Assembly: GCA_002914805.1 (NCBI GenBank)
Contig: JXTB01000081.1
Span: 154,555-218,554, forward strand
Length of the DNA stretch: 64,000 nt
DNA from: Parasponia andersonii
Taxonomy: Eukaryota; Streptophyta; Magnoliopsida; Rosales; Cannabaceae
Reading direction: 5' to 3'
The translations under genes and the position numbers were made by a program. Below the pieces are notes generated by a model. It saw only the letters and a program-made list of their open reading frames with translations. It searched no databases and was not told the DNA's origin. This document shows positions 51,528 to 62,600 of this stretch, in pieces. Positions within the stretch are counted from its first letter, which is position 1. Every line of letters begins with the position of its first letter.

Positions 51528-54500
51528 ATGGGTTCCACTTCTCCGGCGATTCTCCTCGGCCTGTACCTAATCTCAGCCCACCTCCTGGCCCATCTCGCGG
51601 CCCAACCAGCGCCGGGGGCCTTCAAGTGCAGCCAAACCAAGGCCACGTGTCAAGGCCTGGTGGACTACAAGGTTCCCAACGCCACAGCCCTCTCCGTCAT
51701 CAAAACCCGGTTCGGCGTCGAGAACCTCAACGCGCTCCTCGGCGCGAACAACTACCCGACCTCGACCCCACCGAGCCGGGTTGTAGCCGCCAACCAGACG
51801 ATCAAGATCCCGTTCCCCTGCGCCTGCGTTAACGGGACGGGCGTCTCTGACGGCGTCCCCGTCTACGCCGTTAAGGACGGAGACGGCCTCGACCACATAG
51901 CCAGGGACGTTTTCGCGGCTCTGGTGACGTTTCAACAGATCGCCGCCGCTAGCGGCATACCCGACCCGAACGTGATTGCGGTCGGGCAGAAGCTGAATAT
52001 TCCCCTGCCGTGTAGCTGTGAGCCGGTGAATGGGACCCAGGTGGTCCATTATGGACACGTGGTGCAGTCTGGGAGCACGGTGGAGGAGATTGCTCAGAGA
52101 TTTGGTACCACTAATGTTACGTTACTGGAGCTCAATGGGATGGCCAATGCTAGTAGTCTTCTCGCCGGTCAAGTCCTCGACGTTCCTCTCCGAGGTTCGT
52201 AATTTCTTCTTGCTTTCGATTCCACTTATTATTATTATTATTATTATTGTTATTATTGTTTGAGATTTTAGGTGAATCACATAAAACAATTTAAAAGGTT
52301 CGATATTTTAAAATATTGTTTTTTGTTTAACAGTATTTAGTCATATCGCTATCATGTATATAAATATGTTTTTTTTTTTGAAAGAATATATATAAATATG
52401 TTTTACATGTGTGTACTACAAGAGTAACTTGGATGGTTGAATGGGTTGGGCTGTGTGGGTGCGGGACAAGTTGGATTATTATTAATACAGACAAAAGTAA
52501 AAAAACAAATGGCACTAAATTCTTTGGGGAAATTTGAGTGTTTGTCTGTTTTGGTCTTTGGGCACTTCATTTTTTATTTATTTTTTTAAAAGTTTACGTT
52601 TGGTATATCAGTCAGTTAATATCTGATAAATAAGTTTAACTGAGATATTTGAATGCGAAAAAAGTATACATTTTACAATGGTCTTAAAAAATTTCGGCAA
52701 TGAATCCCAATTCTCCAATTCTTTGTCACGTGTCAGTAGGGCACGCATTGGTTAAGTTATAGCTCTTTATTTTGTCAACCTATTCCCCCCAAAAAATAGT
52801 AATCAATATTCACTAAACAGTTTCCTTTACCAACCAACTGGTTTCATCAAGTGGCCTATTATTTTCTACTTTTTCTTACTGGCCTGGTACCAGTGGTAGT
52901 GACCCACGAGAGCGTGGGTGCTGCTAGTTTTGATTGATTCATTACGCCAGTTTGTTCCACTCATACACGGTATACAATTAACAATTGTTTATCTTTTTAG
53001 TGGTGGAGACCAATGACAAGTGTCAGCAACTAGTGGAAGCAATATCCTGTTTTCAGTAATTCTAATATATATTAGGTTTAGTTCTATTTTTAAACTAATT
53101 ATAATGTTAACAAGTTATCACATCACGTTATGTAANNNNNNNNNNNNNNNNNNNNNNNNNNNNNNNNNNNNNNNNNNNNNNNNNNNNNNNNNNNNNNNNN
53201 NNNNNNNNNNNNNNNNNNNNNNNNNNNNNNNNNNNNNNNNNNNNNNNNNNNNNNNNNNNNNNNNNNNNNNNNNNNNNNNNNNNNNNNNNNNNNNNNNNNN
53301 NNNNNNNNNNNNNNNNNNNNNNNNNNNNNNNNNNNNNNNNNNNNNNNNNNNNNNNNNNNNNNNNNNNNNNNNNNNNNNNNNNNNNNNNNNNNNNNNNNNN
53401 NNNNNNNNNNNNNNNNNNNNNNNNNNNNNNNNNNNNNNNNNNNNNNNNNNNNNNNNNNNNNNNNNNNNNNNNNNNNNNNNNNNNNNNNNNNNNNNNNNNN
53501 NNNNNNNNNNNNNNNNNNNNNNNNNNNNNNNNNNNNNNNNNNNNNNNNNNNNNNNNNNNNNNNNNNNNNNNNNNNNNNNNNNNNNNNNNNNNNNNNNNNN
53601 NNNNNNNNNNNNNNNNNNNNNNNNNNNNNNNNNNNNNNNNNNNNNNNNNNNNNNNNNNNNNNNNNNNNNNNNNNNNNNNNNNNNNNNNNNNNNNNNNNNN
53701 NNNNNNNNNNNNNNNNNNNNNNNNNNNNNNNNNNNNNNNNNNNNNNNNNNNNNNNNNNNNNNNNNNNNNNNNNNNNNNNNNNNNNNNNNNNNNNNNNNNN
53801 NNAATTTTTTAGTGGTGTTCGAAAAATAGTTTTCATTAAAAATGGTTATCTTTTAAACATGAACACAAAATTCGGCCATTTGGCTAAGAAGCCCTTGAAT
53901 TTACTTACAATTTGTTCATTTTAAGATTAAAGCTATGGCTACTTGTTTCGCCCTTATAGGATTTAATTAATAATCTTTGACCTCATATCATTTTGTGTCT
54001 ATGAATATTAATAAAGGTTCCATTTGGATGCAGCTTGCTCATCTTCAGTAAGGAATGACTCGTTGGACAGCCCTCTCCTTGTGCCCAATGGGACCTACGC
54101 TTTGACTGCTCATGACTGCGTCAAATGCAATTGTGACTCTACCAAAAGTTGGAAGTGAGTCCATTTTCACTATCACATTGTTCTGATATTAATCATTGTT
54201 GTTATCATATTGACATTCTTAAGTTTTTGGTTTTTTTTTTAAAAATAATAAATTCAATTAATTCTGATGTTTGGTGTAAATTTGTAGCTTACAATGTGAG
54301 GCCTCTCAACTTAACTCGACCAATAGCAACTGGCCCGTATGTCCTTCCACACAGTGCAAGGATTCTAGTTTATTTTTTGGGAATACGACAACACCGCCTA
54401 GTGATGCCACTTGTAATGTCACAGCCTGTTCGTATGCTGGTTACAATAACCAAACCATTTTCACCTCTTTACACTCGGACTCCACTTGTTCAGGTGATTT

Positions 54501-55522
54501 TCTCTACATTACTCTCTAACTAACTATGTTGATTTTCATTACTAAACTTCGTACCACTACAAAAATAAAAAGAAAAAGGAAGAAACGTGTAGGAATTCAT
54601 CTGACAATCTGAGTAACAGTTCATTAGAATTTCTTAGGTTAAAACATTAAACAACGGAATAACAATAACATAAAAGAGATGTTAAACGACACATCTGAAA
54701 ACGGGAGCAACTAGTAAACGACAATAATTTAATGAACAAAAACGAAAACTGCTAAAATTATTTGAAACGACAGTGTCTAAGGAAAATGATGGTAAAATTT
54801 AAAAACGACAAACAAAACGTTAGAACGAAGATATTTTGACAAAAAAGAACAGCCGGAAAATGAATGAGCTTTATAAAAATGTAAGAACCCTGAAACTACA
54901 TTAACTAGAAACACGAGAATAACAATAAAAACGATATAAGATTGTGTACGGTATAGAATTGTTTTGATCCTCATGTTGTTCTTTGATGAGATTGTTTACT
55001 GAGTACAGTTCATTAGAATCTATAGATTACCATTTAAGCATAATTATCAACCGTGCTTAAACAACTAGATGAGTGACACAATTATACTCTTGTCATCAAA
55101 TCAACTTACTAGCTAGATCATTTATCTTTAAGTCTTCGATTCTCTTTCGATGAATTGTTTCATTTCAGATTTTGAATACTTGAGTCTCTTTGGTACGGAA
55201 ATCAGACATCGATACGAATCCCCCTTCCCCCCCCCCAAAAAAAAAAAAAACGGATACGACTTTTCTTAGTGCTTAGACAAAGTACTATTACAACTTGCAT
55301 TCTGTAGAGGTTTTTAATGCTTGGACAAAATAAAGCTGTGTTAGTATATTTCATATTTGTCAACCAGAACTGGCTAACTGATTAATTTCTTGTCATTATC
55401 GTTGGAAAACAGCTACCAATCCTAAAAATGATGCTTCAAAGATGGGTCCGGAAGCTTGGAGTTGGAACTTCATTTTCATACCCACTCACTTTGTTCTACT
55501 TTGTGTTGGTCTTTTTCTATAA
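51528..55522 (+). CDS. LYM2: LYM2/CEBiP-type LysM GPI-anchored protein (chitin receptor)
   Basis: Derived exons: 51528-52194, 54034-54154, 54288-54493, 55413-55522; 1104 nt, 367 aa. Introns are GT-AG; intron 1 (1.8 kb) contains the assembly gap. Residues 1-25 are a signal peptide (ILLGLYLISAHLLAHLAA). Three LysM-type repeats follow at about 45-95, 111-160 (PVYAVKDGDGLDHIARDVFA) and 173-221 (VVHYGHVVQSGSTVEEIAQR), separated by the CxC motifs CAC (98-100) and CSC (162-164) that are standard in plant LysM receptors. A Cys-rich region (CVKCNC, CPSTQC, CNVTAC) and a hydrophobic C-terminus (WNFIFIPTHFVLLCVGLFL) consistent with GPI attachment complete it. Many N-glycosylation sequons (NAT, NQT, NGT, NVT) are present. 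LYM2/CEBiP proteins bind chitin oligomers at the plasma membrane or plasmodesmata in antifungal defence. Assignment to LYM2 rather than LYM1/3 rests on close wording, notably VQSG and GQVLDVPL. Confidence 0.9.
53136..53802. other. Assembly gap (667 N)
   Basis: Unsequenced bases inside intron 1 of the LysM gene. ORFs spanning it are artefacts. Confidence 1.
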
Positions 55523-57768
55523 GATGTAGTTAATTTTCTTCTCTTTTTTTTTTTTTTTTAATAAGATATATAATTGTTGTACTAGAATCTGAGCAGAGCG
55601 TCTCATGTATTTAGATTTGTCACTGCTGAGGAAAAATAATTGTTTTTCTTGAGATAAAATGAACTTGGTTTTTGGGAATGAGTAACTCTCCATTTTTAAG
55701 AGTAAACAGTAAGTTTCCATTTCGGATGATGATTTTGTTTTAGTTTTTCTCACAGCCATCAGTATACGAAGCTCACAGAATGATCCAAAGAATTTGGACC
55801 AAATCTTAGAGACTTGGCCTGGAAATTGTTAACATAGGTTTTAGTTTTATTTTTGTACTTTTTGCAGGTAAATCACATGAAAAATACCTTGACCTACAAG
55901 TTTTCATAAAAATTAACCCAAATTAACCCGGCATTTGTTGTGAAAATTAATATCTGAGATTGTTAATCCCCTTCTTACTCTTACAAATTAAGTGACTTTA
56001 ATAGGAAAAAGACCAGGGTACCTCATTAAACAAATAAAAACGTTCCAGAACATATATTTAGATATTGTCTTTAATTAGGATTTTTTATTTAAAATAAAAA
56101 CTAGAAAGGAAAAATGAAAAGCGGAGATAAGATAATCAAACTATCCATAAATACAACCAATTATTGTGTATTTTGATTCTTTTTTTTTTTTTTTTGGGTT
56201 AATGGCCGTCTCTAATTTAAGTAATTCATAAATAATAAGCAATCACTATCTATTTTGATTATTTTTTTTAAATACCGTTGTTGTTTTCTTTTTAATTTCT
56301 TTAAAATTTTTGATAGCATTTAGTTATGTTCACATCTTTTTATTTTTAAGCCAAAATGTAAAACTTAAAATTCTATAAATACTTTTATAAAAATATCTAT
56401 AAATACAAAAATTACGAATTGTTTACTCTAAAATTCTGTCTTTTAATTCTATCTTCATTATTCATCCGTGCTCACTGTTAACTGTAATTAACAAAAGCCG
56501 TCATCTAATTCCAAGTTTTGTTATTGTTTTATTTCTTATTTTGTTTTTATTTAGCATCGTGCGTGTATATAGTTTTCTTTGTTTATAAATTTTAGGAATT
56601 GCTATTCCTACAGATAACATAAATATGACATAACAGAAATATAAATATTTAATGAACAATTTTGCATCTCAAAACTAAAATATAATGAAAATTGCAAAAA
56701 GAAAATTAAATAAGAGAGAAATACTATTGAAAGAGATAAAGAAAATAGAAATTCTTATTTTTCCTTTCATTATTTTTTCTTTGTTTATAAAGTATACAAA
56801 TGTTCCTACTTGGTAGAATACAGCCAATAAAAGAAAACAAATTACACATTCAGGAATTAATTATGAGTTGGTGAATCAATCAATTGGTAAATTTTTTATT
56901 TTTGTTTTTTTAAATACAAAAATGAAAGTACTTTTTCTTATTTTGTTTTTTGCATTTTAAAAATAAAAATGAGTTTAATAACAATGCTGTACTTTTTATT
57001 TTTTATTTTTTTAAAAAAAATAAATACATATTTGATAACTGGCACTTTTTACATTTGAAAATGAAAATCAAAACGGAGAGTAATAAAGGAAAAAGGAAGG
57101 AGAAAATAGGAGAGAGAAGAAGTGGTATTTATCTAAATAAATTTAATAAGTGGCATTTTTTCAAAATAAACTTTTAAATATGATAATTTTTAAAAATCTT
57201 TTGGAATATTTTTACAAAAATTACCAAATTTTATAATTATAATTTAAAAAATACCACTTTTAAAGTTTTTATTTTAAAAAATACAAATTTTAAAAATATT
57301 TAAAAAAATATCATTTTTACATGAGGCTAGATAATAACAAGAGAAATAGTGATAAGAGACAAAATGTTATGGAAAATGATGATGTGAGTCTATCGGGTTA
57401 AGTAGAAAATTATCATTTTTTTTTCAAATGTTTAACTAAAATTACTATTATTATTAGAGTCTACCACTTTTAGAAGAGAATTAATCAAGAATCTATCAAG
57501 AATACATTTAAAAAAGTAATACGATGGTAAATTTAATTAATGAGGAAAAAAACAGTATTTACCTAATTTATTCAAGTCTAGATATGTTTGAATTTTGATA
57601 CTAGTATTTCTACAAAATTATTGAAAAAAAATTTGAAAGTAAGAAAATTTTATTTTCAAATTTCAAAAATGTTGTTGTCAAATAAAAAAAAAACGAAAAA
57701 ACAAAAGTAGTTTTACCAAATATATTTTGAAAAGTATTTTCACTTTTTTAATTAAAAAAATATATTTA
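55523..57768. other. AT-rich intergenic region, no gene seen
   Basis: 3' flank of the LysM gene followed by very AT-rich sequence with homopolymers and ATTTTTAAAA-type low-complexity words. No coding or RNA gene signal. Confidence 0.6.
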
Positions 57769-59932
57769 TGTAAAAACCTGGATTTTTGGAGGGTAATTTG
57801 GATATTTTACAAATTTTTCGGATATAATATTGGGGGATTAATTTATAAATACAGAAGGACTAAATTGCAAATTTTGAGAGACAGAATTGATAGAGATTTT
57901 AAATTTTGTGAACTTATGTGCAATTTTTGAAAAAATACAGAGTCCTATATATTCCTACTCATATGGTATCATTTCTCTCTCTCTCTCTCTCGGATCTCCC
58001 TCGGCCGAAGGAAGGCCACCGCCGCAGCTTGCCTCCTGGGCATCGTCCGCCTACACAGCCCACCGGCGGAGCTCCCCCATGTCGCGTCGAGCTGTTGCAG
58101 CCGCCAGAAAAGACCACCGGAGCCGGAGAAAACGAAGTGCCCATTTCGGATTTTTGGCCATCGGCGATGATTACGACCTTCGTTCGACCTCAAACTGGGC
58201 TTGTTGGATTCGTCTCGTCGAGAGGTATATATATATATATCTTAACCCCATAATGCCCGAATCAAAAGTTGTCATTTTTTGATATTTTGAGTTTAAATCT
58301 GACTTTTTGATCCGGCCGTTGGATTGTGTTTTTATTGTCATTTTTGAATTGTACTTGGAAAATGGGGAAATTTGATATATATAATGCCTATGTTTGGTGA
58401 TCGACATGAAAATCGAAATCGAACGGCTAAGATTTATCTCGATTTGCATGCCATCAGCCCGGTGTGGGTCCGGACCCGAATTAGATAAGTTATATATCTA
58501 ACCTAGCTATTTTGGGTGCCAAAAATTCAGTGAAGTAGTTCATTTGTGGAATTGAAGCTCAGTTAAGAAGTTGGTTTTTTGCAGAGGATGATCAAGGCCT
58601 CGGAATTGGTTTCTAACCCTTTAGACGATCGTCAACGATACCTTGAGGATTCGATAGCGTGGTATCACTATTCAAGCGAGGTAGGGGTTCAATTACCTCT
58701 CTTTTATATCGTTTTCGAAATAAAACTTATTTTCCGCAACATATGATAACAAATGAGATTTTTGGTTTTCTTGAACATCTGTGATGAGAATTGATTGTAT
58801 GATGTATACATATTGTATTACTCTAAGAGTTTTCTGAGTGCAGGTTATTTTAGGTATATTAAAAATAGGGCCGTTATGCTGCCTGTTTTCCTATAAAACC
58901 TAGTGTGTTGATTTTATCGAAAAACCCGAGCATAGTTATTTTCACACTTTGGTTCTGTATTGCAAGTATCATAGGATCATACATGAGCACCGCAATAGTA
59001 TTGTAGGTTTACAGTGTGGCGCCGCATGCCCCATTGTCAGTGTAGAGTCCATAAACCCGTGCGGGGTTTTGTTACTTCTGATTACCTCTCCATTTGGCAG
59101 GCGTAGGCAATTCAGTTGCCCCTCCAAGTTTGGTAGGTGATACACGGGTGTCCCCTCCGGGTATGGGCTTAGATGTTAGGCAGGCTGTTAGGCATACTTA
59201 GTGCCATCATCTTGAGTTTCCACAGATGAGAGGATGTAAGCTCATTGATATGAGTTGATTTGTATCGTGTACATATGAATTGAATGGTTTTGATTACACT
59301 ACTTTATATATATATATATATATATATATGGATTTCCGGTTTGGATTATATATATATATATATGTTTTGCACTAAACTAACCATGCATGAATTCTCCATC
59401 ACTAAAATATTTTCGACTGAGATAATTATTTTTCCAGTGGGTATTTTATGCTCACCCTCCCTACCTTCTTCTTCAGGTAGTATTTAGTGCGATATTGGTG
59501 ATCAAGAGGAATAAAAGGTCATCTGGACTGTAATTCGTTATCTTGGTAACACTAGAAGCTTGTTGTCGTGGTATTCTGATTATTTGGGTTTTGTATTAGT
59601 GTTGAACCAAGATTATTACTTTCTATTTCGTCTGAGAACTTATGTATGTCATTCTGGAATTTGAGTTTCATTGTGGATGATGATGATGTTTGGATTTATA
59701 TTTGATTTCGTGTTTTTTAAATTATTATTCAGTTTATGTTTAATGGTGTATACGAACTGTAGGAGTGGTTCACATGGTGAAATTTCAATTATTTTATTTA
59801 AATAGACCGTTTTATAAAAATTAGAACTTTTGACACTTTTCAAATAAATCAAAGAATTTTCTACATTTGTGAAATTCTTTTTCTGTTACTGGCTCGAATT
59901 TTGAGTCAGGACTATTTAAATAAGTAGTTACC
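57769..59932 (+). mobile_element. Probable gypsy (Tekay-like) solo LTR
   Basis: Begins TGTAAAAACCTGGATTTTTG, similar to the TGTAA(C/T)NCCCNGATTTT start of many plant chromovirus LTRs, and contains a GGACTAAATTGCAAATTTT leader word, a CT run (57974-57990), GC-rich islands (58000-58150, 58985-59165) and a late GTGGGTATTTTATGCTCACC word. The end near AGTTACC would be a decayed TTACA. No internal coding region and no target duplication are visible, so the edges and class are tentative. Small ORFs in the GC-rich part look like LTR by-products. Confidence 0.4.
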
Positions 59933-60348
59933 GCAAAAAAGCTCGGGGAGTTGTATGATTAAACAGTCAACAAGAGTTTGATACATGTATACAAATCTAT
60001 GAATGCTCGCACTTCATAACACTTTTTTTTTTTCCTTTCCCGAATGCTATAGGAGAAAATTTGTTGTCTTTTAGAGAACTCTCCTAATGCTTGGACTCTA
60101 CTAACCGATTATCGATTAATTTTATGCTCTTTATGAAATGATAATCCGTGAATCCGACATTGAATGCCTAAGATAGCATCCATAAACTCCAAACGATAGT
60201 CCCTCGTAAAAAAATTCCGAGGAATCCTCTTCATTTCATTACAATCTACTAAGCTATTGATTTGTTTATTATTTCGCTAAGACCAAGTATATTTTAAATT
60301 ATTTTATTGTTCTATTTTGTTCTAATTCTTTGTTGTATTTTTGGGTAG
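59933..60348. other. Intergenic, no gene seen
   Basis: Short AT-rich spacer before the right-hand Tat element. No feature recognised. Confidence 0.6.
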
Positions 60349-61171
60349 TGTGGGACCCGTTCCCGAACCTCATGCCACGAGGAAGGCCACGCGGATCGCA
60401 CGTGATCTCACCATCGGCCATTGGGCCGACTGAGGTTAGGGCCGAATCCATCACTGACCCCAGACGGTTCGGTCCAGTCAGACCCCAGCCTCGACAGCTG
60501 GGGGTCGAAAACCCCAGGGGTCTGCTATCTGGGAACAGCGGCCCTTATCTCAACAGGCAGAAGGGTTAGAAGCCTCAAGGGTCTTCAGACTGAATATAAT
60601 GGAAAGCAACCCATGGCTCCAGACCCAGACAGAGCATTTAATGCAATCCTGGGTAGGTGTGTGTGCTAGGGACAAGCCGTCCTGACAGAACGGCGATTTG
60701 CCCAAATCTTACTTCTGACAGATTGAAGCCGTAGGAGGCGGCGAAAATCAGGCCACAGTAGCACAAAGGAGATGACAGAAATCTCGGCCCGTGACCGTTG
60801 AAAAAGATCTTGAGGTGAAAGGTACTCATTCCTGAGATTGAGAGCCATGCGGTTCATTATCTCAGGACTACATATAAAAAAGCCACGCGTTCCCGAGAGG
60901 GGCATGGACGCACAAAAAAAAAACTAATATATATATATAAAAGTCTGTAAACAAAAAGAAGAGAGAGATAGATATTCATACTGAAATATTTTCCTTGCTA
61001 CCCAACACAAAGAAAAACCACTGACTTAAGCATCGGAGAGTCTTTGCAGGTAGCCACCCCCGCCTCTTCGATCTTACTTGGAGTTCAGACAGCAAGGATA
61101 CGTGGACAGTTGGAGAATACAGCGTCAGCAGTTCGAGACACGTGGACGGCTGGTGAGAAACCGCTCCAACA
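60349..61171 (+). repeat. 5' LTR of the right Tat element
   Basis: Starts TGTGGGACCCGTTCCCG, ends GCTCCAACA (TG...CA with an inverted TGTGGGA/TCCAACA relation). Homologous to 11608-12380. Length 823 bp. Confidence 0.75.
60928..60943 (+). promoter_or_regulatory. TATA-like promoter element in the LTR
   Basis: TATATATATATAAAAG lies about 230 bp before the LTR end. A comparable AT run is at about 12168-12186 in the left LTR. It is the likely U3 core promoter. Confidence 0.5.
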
Positions 61172-61174
61172 GTT

Positions 61175-61192
61175 TGGCGCCATCTGTGGTAA
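61175..61192 (+). other. Primer binding site
   Basis: TGGCGCCATCTGTGGTAA lies three bases after the LTR end. TGGCGCC is complementary to a tRNA 3' end (GGCGCCA). The priming tRNA species is not determined. Confidence 0.65.
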
Positions 61193-61271
61193 AAGGTTGA
61201 GCGTGGAAAAGAGAGTGAGAAACTCGCAACCACGCCCTCCCCGAACCAAAAAAAAAGCCATACAACGTCTG

Positions 61272-62600
61272 ATGGCACCCTCAAGAATGACAACCAGGAG
61301 CACACGACCTGATGCCGAAGGAAGCTCCCGAGAGGAACGACCAGATCTGAGGCAGAAGCTGGATCAGATGCTTGCCGCCCTGGCGGAAGCAAACAGAAAG
61401 GCAGAGATGGCCCACGAGGCCGTCCTGGGTCTAAGGGACGAGGTCGCAAAGGTATGCAGAGATAATGCTCGCCTCGAGGTTTGCTGGCAAGTGAAGATAG
61501 GACCCAGCGGAGGGAAGATTTCGACGAAGAAGTACAACAAGAGTTCAGAAGCCAACCGCGGGGAGAAGCTCCCGCCCCATCCGGGTCACAAATGCAGGGG
61601 GTATGGCAAAGCCAGTCAAGACCTTTCCAAACCAGGGGGCAACGGGAAGAAGACACCATGAAAGCCCTGGGGGTACACCCTCCGACTGGAAGCAAGAGAT
61701 GATTGCAGAGTTGGGTAAGAGACTCGGCAACCATCATAGCTAGACCCCCGATGATCTGGCAGAACAAACTGTGCGAGGCATCAACCGGACGGCCTTCGCT
61801 GACTGGATCCAGATGGAACCCAGGCCGAGAGACTTCACGACCCCGACCTTCAGGCCGTTCGAGGGGAAAACTGACCCCCTCGACCACATATACCACTTCC
61901 AGCAGAAGATAGCCTTAGAGACCAGGGACGAGGCTGTGACCTGCAAAGTTTTCTCTACGACCCTTGCAGGACCAGCCCTGCTATGGTTCAGGCAGCTCCC
62001 AGAAAAGTCCATAAATGGGTTCGAAGACTTCTGCAGACTTTTCCTGAGGCAGTACGCAGGTGTCCGAAAACAGCAAAAAACCATGCGAGACCTGGACCGT
62101 TTGGAGCAGGCCGCGGATGAATCCCCGTGGGAGTACCTCTCGGGTTTCCTCGAAGTTATGTCACTGGTCCATAATGCAGACTCAGTCTAAGCCGCAGGCT
62201 CGTTCGTCCGGAGCCTGCAGCCGGGATCAATGTTATCAGACCACCTCCTTTTAAATCTACCGTACGATATGGCGGACGTCCAGGCCAAGTCAGAAGGGGT
62301 ATTCAGGGTGCTGGAAAGCCGCCAGAAGGCGCCCAAGACATCTGCCACAGTAACAACGACGCCAATATAACCCCCGGCCCCATAAGGGATGAAGAGGCCC
62401 CCACCGGGCCAAGGGTCGACTCCGAAGCAGGAAGTCCCTGCACGAGATAGTCTGGAGGGAGGCAAGAGGAGAAAGACGACCTGTGATCCTCTGCCCAAGT
62501 ACGAGCTCAACACGCCGATCGACGTGATCTACCTCCAAAACAGAGACAGGGGCATTTTCAAGGACCCGCCCATAAAGATTTTGGGCACGACACCGTGCAC
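61272..62600 (+). pseudogene. gag pseudogene
   Basis: The start at 61272 reads MAPSRMTTRSTRPDAEGSS, followed by an Ala/Glu coiled-coil stretch (LDQMLAALAEANRKAEMAHE). The frame shifts near 61480 and again by about 61690. The retrotransposon gag core is clear at 61771-62190 (DPLDHIYHFQQKIALETRDE, GPALLWFRQLP, FLRQYAG). A TAA at 62188-62190 interrupts it, followed in frame by FVRSLQPGSMLSDHLLLNLP. The remains of a nucleocapsid-like tail (GHDTVHCRNL) straddle a frameshift near 62585. Gag forms the virus-like particle in active relatives. Confidence 0.8.

Noticed and set aside
51573..52058. 161-codon minus-strand ORF
   Set aside because: Antisense shadow of the GC-rich first exon of the LysM receptor gene.
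53020..53836. Long ORFs on both strands across 53020-53836
   Set aside because: They consist almost entirely of unknown residues from the N gap.
57887..58282. Proline- and serine-rich plus-strand ORFs
   Set aside because: Overlapping frames in a GC-rich island of a probable LTR; no conserved domain seen.
60976..61896. 306-codon minus-strand ORF
   Set aside because: It lies opposite the LTR end and gag of the right Tat element; its GC-rich composition and lack of motifs mark it as a shadow of gag.
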